From contig NZ_CP052135.1 in NCBI RefSeq assembly GCF_012955605.1, forward strand, positions 899,501-963,500: 64,000 nt of DNA, written 5' to 3'. Made by a program: the position numbers and the translations under genes. How positions within the stretch are numbered: the stretch's first letter is position 1; each line of letters begins with the position of its first letter. The DNA comes from Bacillus fonticola (GTDB lineage Bacteria > Bacillota > Bacilli > Bacillales > JC228). This document shows, piece after piece, positions 26,791-35,631 of the stretch. The notes beneath the pieces were generated by a model. It did not search any database. It saw only the letters and a program-made list of their open reading frames with translations, and was not told the origin of the DNA.

Positions 26791-28200
26791 GTGTCAACAC
26801 GAACAGAACGTGACACGCTAGGCGAAATCGAGGTGCCGGGTGACAAGGCGTGGGGAGCGCAAACCGAAAGGAGCCTTCGTAACTTTCCGATTGGCTCAGA
26901 GAAAATGCCTCCCGAGGTCGTGTATGCGCTCGTGTCTTTAAAAAAGGCAGCATCCGTCGTAAACGCACGAACAAATGGATTAGCAAGTGAAAAGGCGGAA
27001 GTACTCTCTATCGTTTGTGACGATGTGTTGGATGGTAAATACGATGACCACTTTCCGCTTGTTGTGTGGCAAACTGGTAGCGGAACACAGTCTAATATGA
27101 ATGTGAACGAAGTGTTAGCGTATTTGGCCAATGAAAGACTTGAAAAGCAGGAGTCTTTCGAACGTGTTCACCCGAATGATGATGTGAACCGTGCTCAAAG
27201 TTCTAATGATACGTTTCCGACGGCAATGCATATTGCGGTCTACGATAAGGTACAGTCGACGCTTCTCCCAAGAATTCGAGCGCTAAAATCTACCATTAGG
27301 AAGAAGGCACAAACGTACGAAAGGACTTACAAAATTGGTCGAACCCACCTACAAGACGCTACACCACTTACTCTCGGGCAGGAAATGAGTGGGTGGTGGG
27401 CGATGCTCGAGAAGTCTGGTCGAATGATTGAACAGAGTGTTGAATATTGTTTAGAGCTTGCGATTGGTGGTACGGCTGTAGGAACGGGGATTAACGCGCC
27501 ACCTACATTTGGCCAGGATGTTGCTGAAGTACTTAAGCAAGAGTTCGGATATGAATTCCGTGCTGCGTCCAACACGTTTCACGCTTTAACGAGTCATGAC
27601 GAACTCGTTCACGTGCACGGTGCGCTGAAAGCTTTGGCAGCTGACTTGCACAAAGTGGCCAACGATGTGAGGTATTTAGCGAGTGGACCACGTTGCGGAT
27701 ACGGTGAGCTTACGATCCCGGCAAATGAGCCTGGTAGCTCGATTATGCCTGGGAAAGTGAATCCAACGCAGGCGGAAGCATTGACGATGGTGTGTGCTCA
27801 AGTGTTTGGAAATGACGTGACTATCGGCTTTGCTGCTAGTCAAGGGCAATTTGAGCTGAACGTGTATAAGCCGGTTATTGTATATAATGTGCTACAGTCC
27901 ATCCAGCTTTTAGCGGACGCCATGGAGTCATTCCGTGTTCGTTGTGTTGAGGGATTAGAGGCAAATGAAGAAACGATCGCTAAAACACTTAATGAGTCGC
28001 TCATGCTCGTCACGGCACTGAACCCACATATTGGCTATGAGAAAGCAGCTAAAATTGCGAAGAAGGCGTTTGCGGATGAGACGTCACTAAAGGCTGCAGC
28101 GGTAGCACTTGAATTTGTTACAGAAGAGCAGTTTAATGAATGGGTCGATCCGAAAAAAATGGTAAGGCTAAATCCGTTATTTCCCACTGAAACAAAATAA
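26791..28200 (+). CDS. fumC: Class II fumarate hydratase
   Basis: About 469 aa, the normal length for the iron-independent fumarase of the TCA cycle, converting fumarate to L-malate in the cytosol. Motifs are [27 protein letters not shown] and the superfamily signature [11 protein letters not shown] (about residue 316). GTG 26791 is chosen because the family starts here and AAAGGGG lies upstream; a TTG at 26773 is possible. It is monocistronic and followed by a bidirectional terminator. In B. subtilis the orthologue is called citG and lies elsewhere, so this location differs. Confidence 0.96.
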   Translation: MSTRTERDTLGEIEVPGDKAWGAQTERSLRNFPIGSEKMPPEVVYALVSLKKAASVVNARTNGLASEKAEVLSIVCDDVLDGKYDDHFPLVVWQTGSGTQSNMNVNEVLAYLANERLEKQESFERVHPNDDVNRAQSSNDTFPTAMHIAVYDKVQSTLLPRIRALKSTIRKKAQTYERTYKIGRTHLQDATPLTLGQEMSGWWAMLEKSGRMIEQSVEYCLELAIGGTAVGTGINAPPTFGQDVAEVLKQEFGYEFRAASNTFHALTSHDELVHVHGALKALAADLHKVANDVRYLASGPRCGYGELTIPANEPGSSIMPGKVNPTQAEALTMVCAQVFGNDVTIGFAASQGQFELNVYKPVIVYNVLQSIQLLADAMESFRVRCVEGLEANEETIAKTLNESLMLVTALNPHIGYEKAAKIAKKAFADETSLKAAAVALEFVTEEQFNEWVDPKKMVRLNPLFPTETK

Positions 28201-28211
28201 AAAAATAAAAA

Positions 28212-28246
28212 TATCCCCCGTCTCCGAGTGGAGCGGGGGATTTGCC
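28212..28246. terminator. Bidirectional terminator, fumC and SASP gene
   Basis: Perfect stem ATCCCCCG / CGGGGGAT between two convergent genes, with a T-run on the minus strand (from AAAAATAAAAAT). Confidence 0.9.
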
Positions 28247-28260
28247 ATATTATTTAGTTG

Positions 28261-28479
28261 TTATTGTTGGTATCCACCAAATTGTTGTTCAGCAGTTTGA
28301 ACTAAACGTTTTGTGATTTCTCCACCAACAGATCCGTTCGCACGAGATGTTGCGTCAGGCCCGAGTTGTACACCAAATTCCGATGCAATTTCATATTTCA
28401 TTTGGTCAAGTGCTTGTTGTACACCAGGTACAAGTAGTTGGTTTGAGCTGTTGCTACGGTTAGATTGTTGTTGTTGCAT
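28261..28479 (-). CDS. Alpha/beta-type small acid-soluble spore protein
   Basis: A 72-aa SASP that coats and protects DNA in the dormant spore core. Family motifs are [14 protein letters not shown] (with the E-F-G germination protease site region) and [15 protein letters not shown]. The Q/N-rich start ([13 protein letters not shown]) is normal. ATG 28479 follows GAGGAGATG. The location between bmrCD and yheE corresponds to sspB in B. subtilis. Sigma-G control is expected. Confidence 0.96.
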   Translation of the reverse strand: MQQQQSNRSNSSNQLLVPGVQQALDQMKYEIASEFGVQLGPDATSRANGSVGGEITKRLVQTAEQQFGGYQQ

Positions 28480-28729
28480 GTTGTGACATCTCCTCGTCGT
28501 AGTTTTTTGGTGGGCGGGTATGGAGTGACACCATGTCCGCCCTCGTCTGAAAGAAGATTTTTTGTTGCGTTGTACACTAACTATTGTGGTGTTTTTGCAT
28601 CGAAATATGCGAGAAATGCTTTTGTAATGATTTCCTGCCTGACCGGAATTCTCCTTTTATTTCACGAGTAGGCATAGGTAGGAGGTCGGATACTAAGAAA
28701 AATGCTTTTGGAAAAAGGGGAAAGATGCG
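28480..28729. other. Intergenic region upstream of SASP and zinc-finger gene
   Basis: A 250-bp divergent promoter region. It has no gene or RNA that I can support. Confidence 0.5.
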
Positions 28730-28972
28730 ATGGAGGAGTGTCCAGTATGTAACGGATGGTGGCAGTTAGCGATTCCATGTCCCAACTGCACAGCACCACT
28801 TCAAGAAGGTGGGCGAGTAGCCGACTATTTCGATGACTACAGTCCGTACTTAAGTATTGAAATGACGGATGGAGCGGAAACAGGAAAAGGAAGGCTATCC
28901 TGTAAACATTATGTGTATTGTCAGCAGTGTCCATACGAGGAAACGGTTGTTTTTCCTTATACAGTTGTATGA
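28730..28972 (+). CDS. Small zinc-ribbon protein
   Basis: An 80-aa protein with paired cysteine knuckles, CPVCNG, CPNC and a C-terminal CKHYVYCQQCPYE, likely to bind one or two zinc ions. The middle is acidic (VADYFDDYSPYLSIEMTDG). I do not know its function. The start ATG 28730 has GGGGAAAG upstream. Its stop codon is only a few bases from array C. Confidence 0.7.
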   Translation: MEECPVCNGWWQLAIPCPNCTAPLQEGGRVADYFDDYSPYLSIEMTDGAETGKGRLSCKHYVYCQQCPYEETVVFPYTVV

Positions 28973-29600
28973 TTACAGGAGCCGATATCCGCGAACAGGA
29001 GCCGATATCCGCGGTCAGGGGAATATATCCGCGATCAGGGGAATATATCCGCGATCAGGGGAATATATCCGCGAACAGGAGGATATATCCGCGGTCAGGA
29101 GCCGATATCCGCGATCAGGAGCCGATATCCGCGGTCAGGAGCCGATATCCGCGGTCAGGGGAATATATCCGCGAACAGGGGAATATATCCGCGGTCAGGG
29201 GAATATATCCGCGGTCAGGAGCCGATATCCGCGAACAGGGGAATATATCCGCGGTCAGGGGAATATATCCGCGGTCAGGGGAATATATCCGCGATCAGGA
29301 GAATATATCCGCGAACAGGAGCCGATATCCGCGGTCAGGAGAATATATCCGCGGTCAGGAGCCGATATCCGCGATCAGGAGAATATATCCGCGAACAGGA
29401 GGATATATCCGCGGTCAGGAGGATATATCCGCGGTCAGGGGAATATATCCGCGATCAGGGGAATATATCCGCGATCAGGAGGATATATCCGCGAACAGGA
29501 GCCGATATCCGCGGTCAGGAGAATATATCCGCGGTCAGGAGCCGATATCCGCGATCAGGAGAATATATCCGCGGTCAGGAGCCGATATCCGCGGTCGAGG
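28972..29600. repeat. 20-bp tandem array C (31 units)
   Basis: Thirty-one units of exactly 20 bp from 28981 to 29600 with no indel. The invariant core is ATATCCGCG. Before it comes GAAT, GGAT or GCCG; after it comes GATCAGG, GAACAGG or GGTCAGG. Runs of several units are themselves duplicated (for example around 29310-29390 and 29490-29580). Because 20 is not a multiple of 3 and no stop occurs, two plus-strand frames stay open throughout; these are not credible proteins. Confidence 0.95.
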
Positions 29601-29624
29601 ACTGAACCCAAATTTTATAAAATA

Positions 29625-29660
29625 GAAAAACGCACGAATTCATCTGAAACCCGTGCGCAT
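29625..29660 (-). terminator. Terminator of msmX
   Basis: Stem CGCACG / CGTGCG with a T-run on the minus strand, just downstream of the msmX stop. Confidence 0.65.
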
Positions 29661-29673
29661 TTTCCTATATAAG

Positions 29674-30816
29674 TTACGATTGGATCGCTTCCGCCTCTTC
29701 TTGCTGTGAAGTCACTTTTGCACGAATGCGAAGTTCTGTTTCCGTGTCAAAGAAGTGTGCTTTGTTCATATCAAATGCGAGGTCGAGTTGTTGGCCAGGT
29801 TTGACATCAGAGCGGGAGTCAACACGAGCGACAAAGTCTTGACCACTAACTTGAGAATACAACATTAATTCTGCACCAGTCAGCTCAGATACTTCGATTG
29901 TCGTATTAATTTTAGTATTTGGAGTAGATTCTACAAATACTGGCTCATCATGGATGTCTTCAGGACGGATACCAAGGACGAGCTCTTTTCCTTCGAATTT
30001 TTGTTCGCGTAAAGTTTTTAGTTTGCCTTCAGGGACAGCGACTTTCGCATCACCAATGACAAATTGCCCTCCTTCAAGCTTCCCAGCAAAGAAGTTCATG
30101 GCTGGCGAGCCGATAAATCCACCAACAAAGATATTTTCAGGTTTTTCATACACTTCTTTCGGTGTGCCTACTTGTTGGATGATCCCATCTTTCATGACAA
30201 CGAGTCGTGTTGCCATCGTCATGGCCTCTGTTTGGTCATGGGTTACATAAATCGTTGTCGTTTGTAAACGTTGGTGAAGCTTGGCGATCTCGGCACGCAT
30301 CTGAACGCGCAGCTTGGCGTCTAAATTAGAGAGCGGTTCATCCATTAAGAAGACTTTTGCATCACGAACGATGGCACGACCAAGAGCTACACGCTGACGT
30401 TGACCACCAGAAAGTGCTTTTGGTTTACGATCTAGATAGTCTTCCAAACCAAGAATTTTGGCAGCATTTTGTACGCGTGCATCAATATCTTGCTTGCTAA
30501 ACTTACGTAATTTCAAGCCAAATGCCATATTATCGTAAACAGACATGTGCGGGTAAAGGGCGTAGTTTTGGAATACCATGGCAATGTCACGATCTTTCGG
30601 TGCTTTTTCATTTACGCGCTCATCGTCAATATAAAAATCACCTTTTGTAATTTCTTCAAGGCCAGCGACCATACGTAAAGTTGTCGATTTTCCGCAACCA
30701 GATGGACCGACGAAAACGATAAACTCTTTATCTTGAATATGCAGGTTAAAGTCTTTCACAGCGGTGACATTTTTATCGTACACTTTGTAAATGTGCTCTA
30801 AGCGAAGTTCTGCCAT
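29674..30816 (-). CDS. msmX: Multi-sugar ABC transporter ATPase (MsmX/UgpC family)
   Basis: A 380-aa ATPase that energises several carbohydrate importers. The nucleotide-binding domain has Walker [10 protein letters not shown], signature LSGGQRQR and Walker [17 protein letters not shown], and a C-terminal TOBE/regulatory domain ([13 protein letters not shown]). In Bacillus MsmX is a stand-alone, shared ATPase; here too no permease or binding-protein gene is adjacent. ATG 30816 follows GGAGAGG. A CcpA-site-like sequence lies upstream. Confidence 0.93.
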   Translation of the reverse strand: MAELRLEHIYKVYDKNVTAVKDFNLHIQDKEFIVFVGPSGCGKSTTLRMVAGLEEITKGDFYIDDERVNEKAPKDRDIAMVFQNYALYPHMSVYDNMAFGLKLRKFSKQDIDARVQNAAKILGLEDYLDRKPKALSGGQRQRVALGRAIVRDAKVFLMDEPLSNLDAKLRVQMRAEIAKLHQRLQTTTIYVTHDQTEAMTMATRLVVMKDGIIQQVGTPKEVYEKPENIFVGGFIGSPAMNFFAGKLEGGQFVIGDAKVAVPEGKLKTLREQKFEGKELVLGIRPEDIHDEPVFVESTPNTKINTTIEVSELTGAELMLYSQVSGQDFVARVDSRSDVKPGQQLDLAFDMNKAHFFDTETELRIRAKVTSQQEEAEAIQS

Positions 30817-30832
30817 AGGGTTTCCTCTCCTT

Positions 30833-30847
30833 TGTAAAGCGTTTTCA
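30833..30847. promoter_or_regulatory. Possible cre (CcpA) site upstream of msmX
   Basis: TGTAAAGCGTTTTCA resembles the catabolite-responsive element TGWAANCGNTNWCA but has one extra base in the left arm. It lies 17-31 nt before the msmX start. This is a weak call. Confidence 0.3.
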
Positions 30848-30900
30848 TGTTAGCTTTAGTGTATCGTTTGAGGAGCGTTTTCCCAATAGACAACTTGCCC

Positions 30901-30947
30901 AAAAAAAGACCGCTCTCTTTTGGTAATGTGCCTAAAGAGAGTGGTCT
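30901..30947 (-). terminator. Terminator of the CdaR/PucR-type regulator gene
   Basis: Stem AGACCGCTCTCTT / AAGAGAGTGGTCT with a T-run on the minus strand (from AAAAAAA at 30901). It overlaps the last codons of the gene. Confidence 0.8.
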
Positions 30948-31822
30948 TCTTCGTGCAAAATATACATGTAGGCAAAATAAATAAGCATACTTGACTCAAT
31001 ACTTTGTAAACCTAATCCAGTTATCTCCTGGAACTTTTCTATCCGGTACAGGAGGCTGTTCCGGTGCATGTACAACTCTTTGGCGGTAGCCGAGGCGTTC
31101 GCGTTATGCTTTACGTACACAAACATCGTATGTAATAACGTCGGATCCTCTAGAAGAGGTGCGAGCTGCAGTTTCCACTCTTGACGTTGTTCATCGTGAA
31201 GCTCTTTCCACAAAAAAAGAGGGAACAGTTCTGGAATAGACTGCGGGGCAGAGCGAGACGGGAAAAAAGTCGACGCCCACTTAAATTCCCGTTGAAAATG
31301 GTGACGTAGCTTGTTATTTACAGACCACCATAATCCATGGAACGAGCGGACTTTGATGTAAAAATCAGACTCAATCGCCTCTTGCAACGAAAGAATGTCT
31401 TCAGGAAGCCACATGCCCTCGCGCTCTATAACCACGAGTAGGGAAGGGGATCCGGACCATCCAATGACGCTATCTGACAAGCTAGAAAGCCCTTCCTGTA
31501 ATGGAACGAGCGCCTCCTGATCTTCACAATAAAAAAAGTGAAAGCGTACTTTTTGTTCTTCTAATGGGACCGCCCCATTTTCTAGCAAAGCTTGTCTCCA
31601 CTCTTCACTGCGTGCATTCCAAGCTGTACTCGTGAAGGTTGGTTCTTGGTTTGGAAAAAGGGTCTCTAAAAGATCGAACACCTCACTTGATAAATCCTTC
31701 TTCGGAATCCATAAGGTTTCTTTTGTGACTTCATCAAAAAAGGCGGTCATATGCTCTGGAGTTGGGGTCTGGGGTGTGACAAGGCGTGCATTTGGAAAGC
31801 GTGCGAGTAAACGGTTGAACAT
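30932..31822 (-). CDS. CdaR/PucR-type HTH transcriptional regulator
   Basis: A 296-aa regulator. The C-terminus carries the HTH_30 motif (NANASATAKELYMHRNSLLY then RIEKFQEITGL) characteristic of CdaR/PucR proteins; the N-terminal 220 residues would be the sensing part. I place the start at ATG 31822, since TTAAGGAG precedes it, rather than at 31855, which lies inside a hairpin. It is next to msmX, so control of carbohydrate uptake is possible but unproven. Confidence 0.8.
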   Translation of the reverse strand: MFNRLLARFPNARLVTPQTPTPEHMTAFFDEVTKETLWIPKKDLSSEVFDLLETLFPNQEPTFTSTAWNARSEEWRQALLENGAVPLEEQKVRFHFFYCEDQEALVPLQEGLSSLSDSVIGWSGSPSLLVVIEREGMWLPEDILSLQEAIESDFYIKVRSFHGLWWSVNNKLRHHFQREFKWASTFFPSRSAPQSIPELFPLFLWKELHDEQRQEWKLQLAPLLEDPTLLHTMFVYVKHNANASATAKELYMHRNSLLYRIEKFQEITGLGLQSIESSMLIYFAYMYILHEEDHSL

Positions 31823-31840
31823 GGCAAACTCCTTAAAATG

Positions 31841-31868
31841 AGGGCACTCCTTCAAAACGGAGTGCCCT
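31841..31868 (-). terminator. Hairpin after the 61-aa ORF
   Basis: Perfect stem AGGGCACTCC / GGAGTGCCCT with an 8-nt loop, lying between the 61-aa gene and the regulator start, with a weak T-run on the minus strand. Confidence 0.6.
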
Positions 31869-31885
31869 GGATTTATAAATAGTAG

Positions 31886-32071
31886 TTACGAGTGGTTAGG
31901 CGGTTCTTCAGGAGGCAGGTCAAAATGTTCTTCTCCTCTGTTGTCTTCGCGAAGAAGATGGATTTTACCGATTGCAAATCCTTCATTAAAAAATCGGTCT
32001 ACATCGACGTAATGATCTTCGCGCCCATTGTTAGGTGTGTCTGGTAAGAAGCTCGCCTTTTTTTTCTCCAC
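31886..32071 (-). CDS. Small acidic hypothetical protein
   Basis: A 61-aa hydrophilic protein that I do not recognise; it contains DTPNNGREDHYVDVDRFFNE and an acidic, proline-rich tail. The start is GTG 32071, with AAAAGGAGGG upstream. A hairpin follows. Its position in the yheE neighbourhood suggests a sporulation-linked small gene, but only by location. Confidence 0.6.
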   Translation of the reverse strand: MEKKKASFLPDTPNNGREDHYVDVDRFFNEGFAIGKIHLLREDNRGEEHFDLPPEEPPNHS

Positions 32072-32169
32072 GAGTAAACCCTCCTTTTGCCCAAAATACA
32101 GGGGGCTTTTGTTAGTATGCCAGCCTTACCGCATACTCTTGCTGGCAGTTTGTGAGAACTGACTTGGGA

Positions 32170-32388
32170 TTAGGAGCGTTTATCGTATTCATGATAGGTC
32201 ATCAATTCATGTATAGCCGAAAACAGTTTTGACTCATCTATTGTTGAAGGAAGCGAAGAGCTCCATTCAATTTTTCCGTTCTTGTGGTAAGTGCCTTCGA
32301 TTTTTTGTCCAGCTGTGAAAAAGGAAAAGGTCCAACCCGGCAAGGCTTTATTACTATATAAGGGTTTGTATTGAAAATGAGTAATCAT
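32170..32388 (-). CDS. yheE: YheE-like protein (DUF5342 type)
   Basis: A 72-aa protein of unknown function. MITHFQYKPLYSNKALPGWT and FHEYD-like ends match my recollection of B. subtilis YheE, which is located beside yheD in the same way. The start is ATG 32388, just after GGAGTGCTCC; the longer frame to 32583 has no support and overlaps the divergent gene. Confidence 0.75.
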   Translation of the reverse strand: MITHFQYKPLYSNKALPGWTFSFFTAGQKIEGTYHKNGKIEWSSSLPSTIDESKLFSAIHELMTYHEYDKRS

Positions 32389-32489
32389 CTGGAGCACTCC
32401 TTTTTTGCCAGTATAGCAAATTTTTCTACATATTTCGACTCGCCCGGACATAGGTTGTATCGGAAACCGGAAATAGAGGAGGAGCCGAG

Positions 32490-32885
32490 ATGGTTTTTTT
32501 AGAAAAACTGCAGCATGCCATTGAAAAAGAATGGGCTTTTTACAGTTTATATAAAGAACTTGAATTTCAAACAGAGGAACCATTATTTAAAGAGGTTATT
32601 CACCATGCAATGGAAGAGGAGAAGGAGCATTACGAACTGTTTCAGTATGTACACCATCTCATCACAGGTCGCTATTACCAGTTGAAGAAGGAACCGATTA
32701 TGTACAGTTCATTCGAAGAGGGGATAGAACTCGCATTAAAAGGGGAACTGGAAGCTGTAGAAATGTATAAAGAAATGCTGTTTGAAATCCCGAATGATCA
32801 AGCCCATTATCCTCTGTTTCGGGCGATGATCGATGAATTAGAACATTCAACACGTATTTTGACGATGTATAGTTCGTTCGTATAA
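32490..32885 (+). CDS. Ferritin-like/rubrerythrin-fold protein
   Basis: A 131-aa all-helical protein with two ferritin-like half-motifs: EKEWAFYSLYKELE plus EEEKEHYELF, and GELEAVEMYKEML plus IDELEHSTRIL. The Glu and ExxH residues would bind a di-iron centre. Rubredoxin cysteines are absent. Such small proteins occur in spore-formers with unclear functions. ATG 32490 follows GGAGGAG. Confidence 0.75.
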   Translation: MVFLEKLQHAIEKEWAFYSLYKELEFQTEEPLFKEVIHHAMEEEKEHYELFQYVHHLITGRYYQLKKEPIMYSSFEEGIELALKGELEAVEMYKEMLFEIPNDQAHYPLFRAMIDELEHSTRILTMYSSFV

Positions 32886-32985
32886 GTCGGAGCCACAAAG
32901 AGACAGATCAGGAATAAGGTGCGTGACACAAAAGTTACGGCAAGAAGTACCATAAAAACCAAGATACACAAGCTAACCTTCAGAG

Positions 32986-33087
32986 CCGCAATACTAGATG
33001 CAGCTCGTTAGGTTCACACGTTTTTCGTGCACGCGATGTTGCTTGATTGATCCCGCAATACTAAATGAGGTTCGTTACGTTCACACG
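32986..33087. repeat. Imperfect direct repeat, 35 bp x 2
   Basis: Two copies, 32986-33020 and 33053-33087, each beginning CCGCAATACTA and ending GTTCACACG, about 30 of 35 positions identical, 67 bp apart. They lie between the ferritin-like gene and the yheC/D operon end. Function is unknown. Confidence 0.7.
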
Positions 33088-33103
33088 ACGTAGGCCATCC
33101 GAT

Positions 33104-34276
33104 TCATGTGGGTTTTGTTTCCACCGCCTGCTGACAAAGCCAAGTAGCCAATGCTTGACGTCGCTTCTCTTCAATCTTTTTTTCGTTAAAAAGCATTGGC
33201 TTCGCGTTTACTTCAAACCAATACAGTTTACCGCGATCATCAAGCCCAGCATCCACGGTATATTCGATTAATTTGCCGTATTTTTCCTTCAAAGCCGGGG
33301 TCATTGCTTTCACCATGTTTTGAAGTCGTTGGAACGGAATCCAGCGCGAAAAGGTAGTCTCGGTTCGAACGTATCCGCCTCTTGGCACATGTGTAGTAAT
33401 GTCTTGGCTGCCTGATTGCCGAATGCCAACCCCGAGTAATGTAGAGGAATCATCGAGAGGACAATGGACAAGGCAGCGAAAATCGAATCGCTTTTGTTTT
33501 TGTTTGAACGGATCGATTCCTTGTTGGAGTAAATATTCTTCTTTAAGGGGGGCAATTGATTCCCACCATGCCAAAAAGTCGCTGAATTTCCGCGTCGTGT
33601 TCGGTGTATCCTCTTGAAGGGTTTCGTCTGTTAGTAAGTGAACGCGTCTTATGCCGATTCCTTTTCCGTTGTTGCGTGGTTTCACATAGATGGTGCCATA
33701 TTTTTGCAGGAAATTTCTTGTCGCTTCCGCACCTTCCACGCGGCTAGTTTCCAAAGTATACGGCTGCAAAGCTTTTATGTCGGAGAGCGCTTCGTACGTT
33801 TCCCACTTATCAAAAAAACGACTGTTTACAAGTTGAAGGTGATTTTTTTTACACCATGCTTGTAACCGATAAAATTGCGCTGTTTTCTCCTCACCGCGCG
33901 ACGCCATCCGATTGTAAAGCACATTTGGAACCGGGCATGAAAGGGAGAGCCAGCGGTTAGACTCTGGATGATATATCCATCCTGTTAGTCCATCCTCCCG
34001 AAATTCCTCCATGGAAAAGAGCACGGTCATGGCACCATTTTGAAAAAGTGTGCGGGCGATACCGGTGTAAAAAGAGCGTTGACCGATGGGTGTAGAATCG
34101 GCACGATCGGATACGACAATACCCACGAGCGGAGTCCATTGTTGATCCCGTATCTCCCATTGTAATTCAGGTGGGGAAGCGGCATAAGTAGTATGTGAAG
34201 TAAGCGTGGTTTGACCAAAATAGTGCGACGTAGACGACGACCATTCGTTAGCTATGGGATGGTAAGCTAGAATCAC
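33104..34276 (-). CDS. YheC/YheD family ATP-grasp protein (fourth gene of the operon)
   Basis: About 390 aa with the YheC/D ATP-grasp core: YGTIYVKPRNNGKGIGIRRV (nucleotide-binding Lys), the GIDPFKQKQKRFDFRCLV strand and the metal-binding end YWFEVNAKPM. The family is coat-associated in endospores. The start is taken as GTG 34276 because GGAAG lies ahead and it overlaps the upstream stop by 4 nt (GTGA). The reaction and substrate are unknown. Confidence 0.88.
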   Translation of the reverse strand: MILAYHPIANEWSSSTSHYFGQTTLTSHTTYAASPPELQWEIRDQQWTPLVGIVVSDRADSTPIGQRSFYTGIARTLFQNGAMTVLFSMEEFREDGLTGWIYHPESNRWLSLSCPVPNVLYNRMASRGEEKTAQFYRLQAWCKKNHLQLVNSRFFDKWETYEALSDIKALQPYTLETSRVEGAEATRNFLQKYGTIYVKPRNNGKGIGIRRVHLLTDETLQEDTPNTTRKFSDFLAWWESIAPLKEEYLLQQGIDPFKQKQKRFDFRCLVHCPLDDSSTLLGVGIRQSGSQDITTHVPRGGYVRTETTFSRWIPFQRLQNMVKAMTPALKEKYGKLIEYTVDAGLDDRGKLYWFEVNAKPMLFNEKKIEEKRRQALATWLCQQAVETKPT

Positions 34277-35631
34277 TGCGAACTTCCTATGCTGGTGGCG
34301 ATCCACTGTTGTTCGCTCACATAGCATGCATATAAAAAGGGTAGCTCACGTGTACGGATTTCATCTTCTGCTAGGGCAGGGTGTTTGAATATGGAACGAC
34401 CCGGTCTAGAATTCGCCTCAAAAATCCATACTCTACCATTTGTGTCCATCCCAATGTCTAGCCCAACTTCACCAATCAGGCCTTCCCAATGATGGTCGAG
34501 TACACTACCGATCGTCAGACTTGCCTCTTGAATGGTGTGCAGTAAACCATCCTGTTCGTCACGGGGGACACACTCACGAATCGTCTTTACTTCACCACCA
34601 CTTTTGACGTGAGTGGTCGCACTTCCCTTACCCGCTACTTTAATGGCCACACACGAAATCACCCATTCCCCGAACTGATCTTTATTGACGTGCACTCTAA
34701 AATCAAGTGGCCGATCTTCGTATTGAATGAGGGAAATGCCTTGTTGCACTAGCATAGCAACGGATTTGCGCTCCTCTTTAATCAAATCATACACTCCTTG
34801 AACCGAGGAGAAACGCCGTAACCGTTTTTCCCCACCATCTTCTTGATAGCGGACATCATAGTGACCCGATTTGGCTCGATAAAAGCATTGAAAAATCCCT
34901 TTGCCCAGACTCCCGTGTATAGGTTTTACGTAGACCGTTTTGTGTTTTTTTAACATGGTTTCCAGAGTAGTTGCATCTCGAAGTCTTACTGTATCTGGTA
35001 CGAATCGTTGTGTGGCGGCATCTTTAGCGAGTAATTCTGTCACGTGCCATTTATTAAAAAAGTTATGATTGTACCAAGCGACGCCATAATCTGTTTGAAG
35101 TCGATCTTTTGTTATGCGATTTTTACGTCTACGTTCACTCCGTCTGTTAGGAAGACGATCGTACACGACGGTTGGGAAGGGGAAGATGCGTTGTCGCCAT
35201 TCTCCCTCTTCCCACACCCACCCATTGATCGTTTGATCGGTCCACTGGATGTGCTCACTTCCAAATACGAAAGGGATCATGCCCACTGTTTTCTTCGTTT
35301 GGAGGAGGCGAGCAAAAAAAGGTGTCCGTTCCCCAATCGGACGAATGCGCACTGGCGAAAATCCAGCTGTGTAAATACCGACAAGCGGACCTATATATAA
35401 GCATCCTCGTGAAGCATAGACATGAATGGTGATGTCTTCCTGGGGCAAGTGTAACGTTTCCGCAATTTCCTTAGGGATGACCACGTGCTTGGCATGATGT
35501 TCTTTGACAAAAGAAGAAACTTTATGATGACCAAACACAAGCTCCACGTTGTTCTGCCGAAAGAGATCATGTGGAACCATCGTGACCGCCGTAGCATCGC
35601 TAATGAGTACTCGGTATCTTTGCATCGTCAT
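34273..35631 (-). CDS. yheD: YheD endospore coat-associated ATP-grasp protein
   Basis: A 452-aa protein, matching the B. subtilis YheD length. An N-terminal beta-rich domain (about 1-110) precedes the ATP-grasp domain with TVYVKPIHGSLGKGIF, PLDFRVHVNKDQ and VWIFEANSRPGRS. The start ATG overlaps the previous gene's stop (35628-35631). Expected to be made in the mother cell. Confidence 0.9.
   Translation of the reverse strand: MTMQRYRVLISDATAVTMVPHDLFRQNNVELVFGHHKVSSFVKEHHAKHVVIPKEIAETLHLPQEDITIHVYASRGCLYIGPLVGIYTAGFSPVRIRPIGERTPFFARLLQTKKTVGMIPFVFGSEHIQWTDQTINGWVWEEGEWRQRIFPFPTVVYDRLPNRRSERRRKNRITKDRLQTDYGVAWYNHNFFNKWHVTELLAKDAATQRFVPDTVRLRDATTLETMLKKHKTVYVKPIHGSLGKGIFQCFYRAKSGHYDVRYQEDGGEKRLRRFSSVQGVYDLIKEERKSVAMLVQQGISLIQYEDRPLDFRVHVNKDQFGEWVISCVAIKVAGKGSATTHVKSGGEVKTIRECVPRDEQDGLLHTIQEASLTIGSVLDHHWEGLIGEVGLDIGMDTNGRVWIFEANSRPGRSIFKHPALAEDEIRTRELPFLYACYVSEQQWIATSIGSSQ

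Noticed and set aside
28869..29672. Open reading frames of 235-267 codons across array C
   Set aside because: They exist only because the 20-bp repeat has no stop in two frames; both frames are equally open and there is no ribosome binding site.
30833..30847. Strong catabolite repression of msmX by CcpA
   Set aside because: The cre-like sequence has an extra base in one arm; listed only as a weak site.
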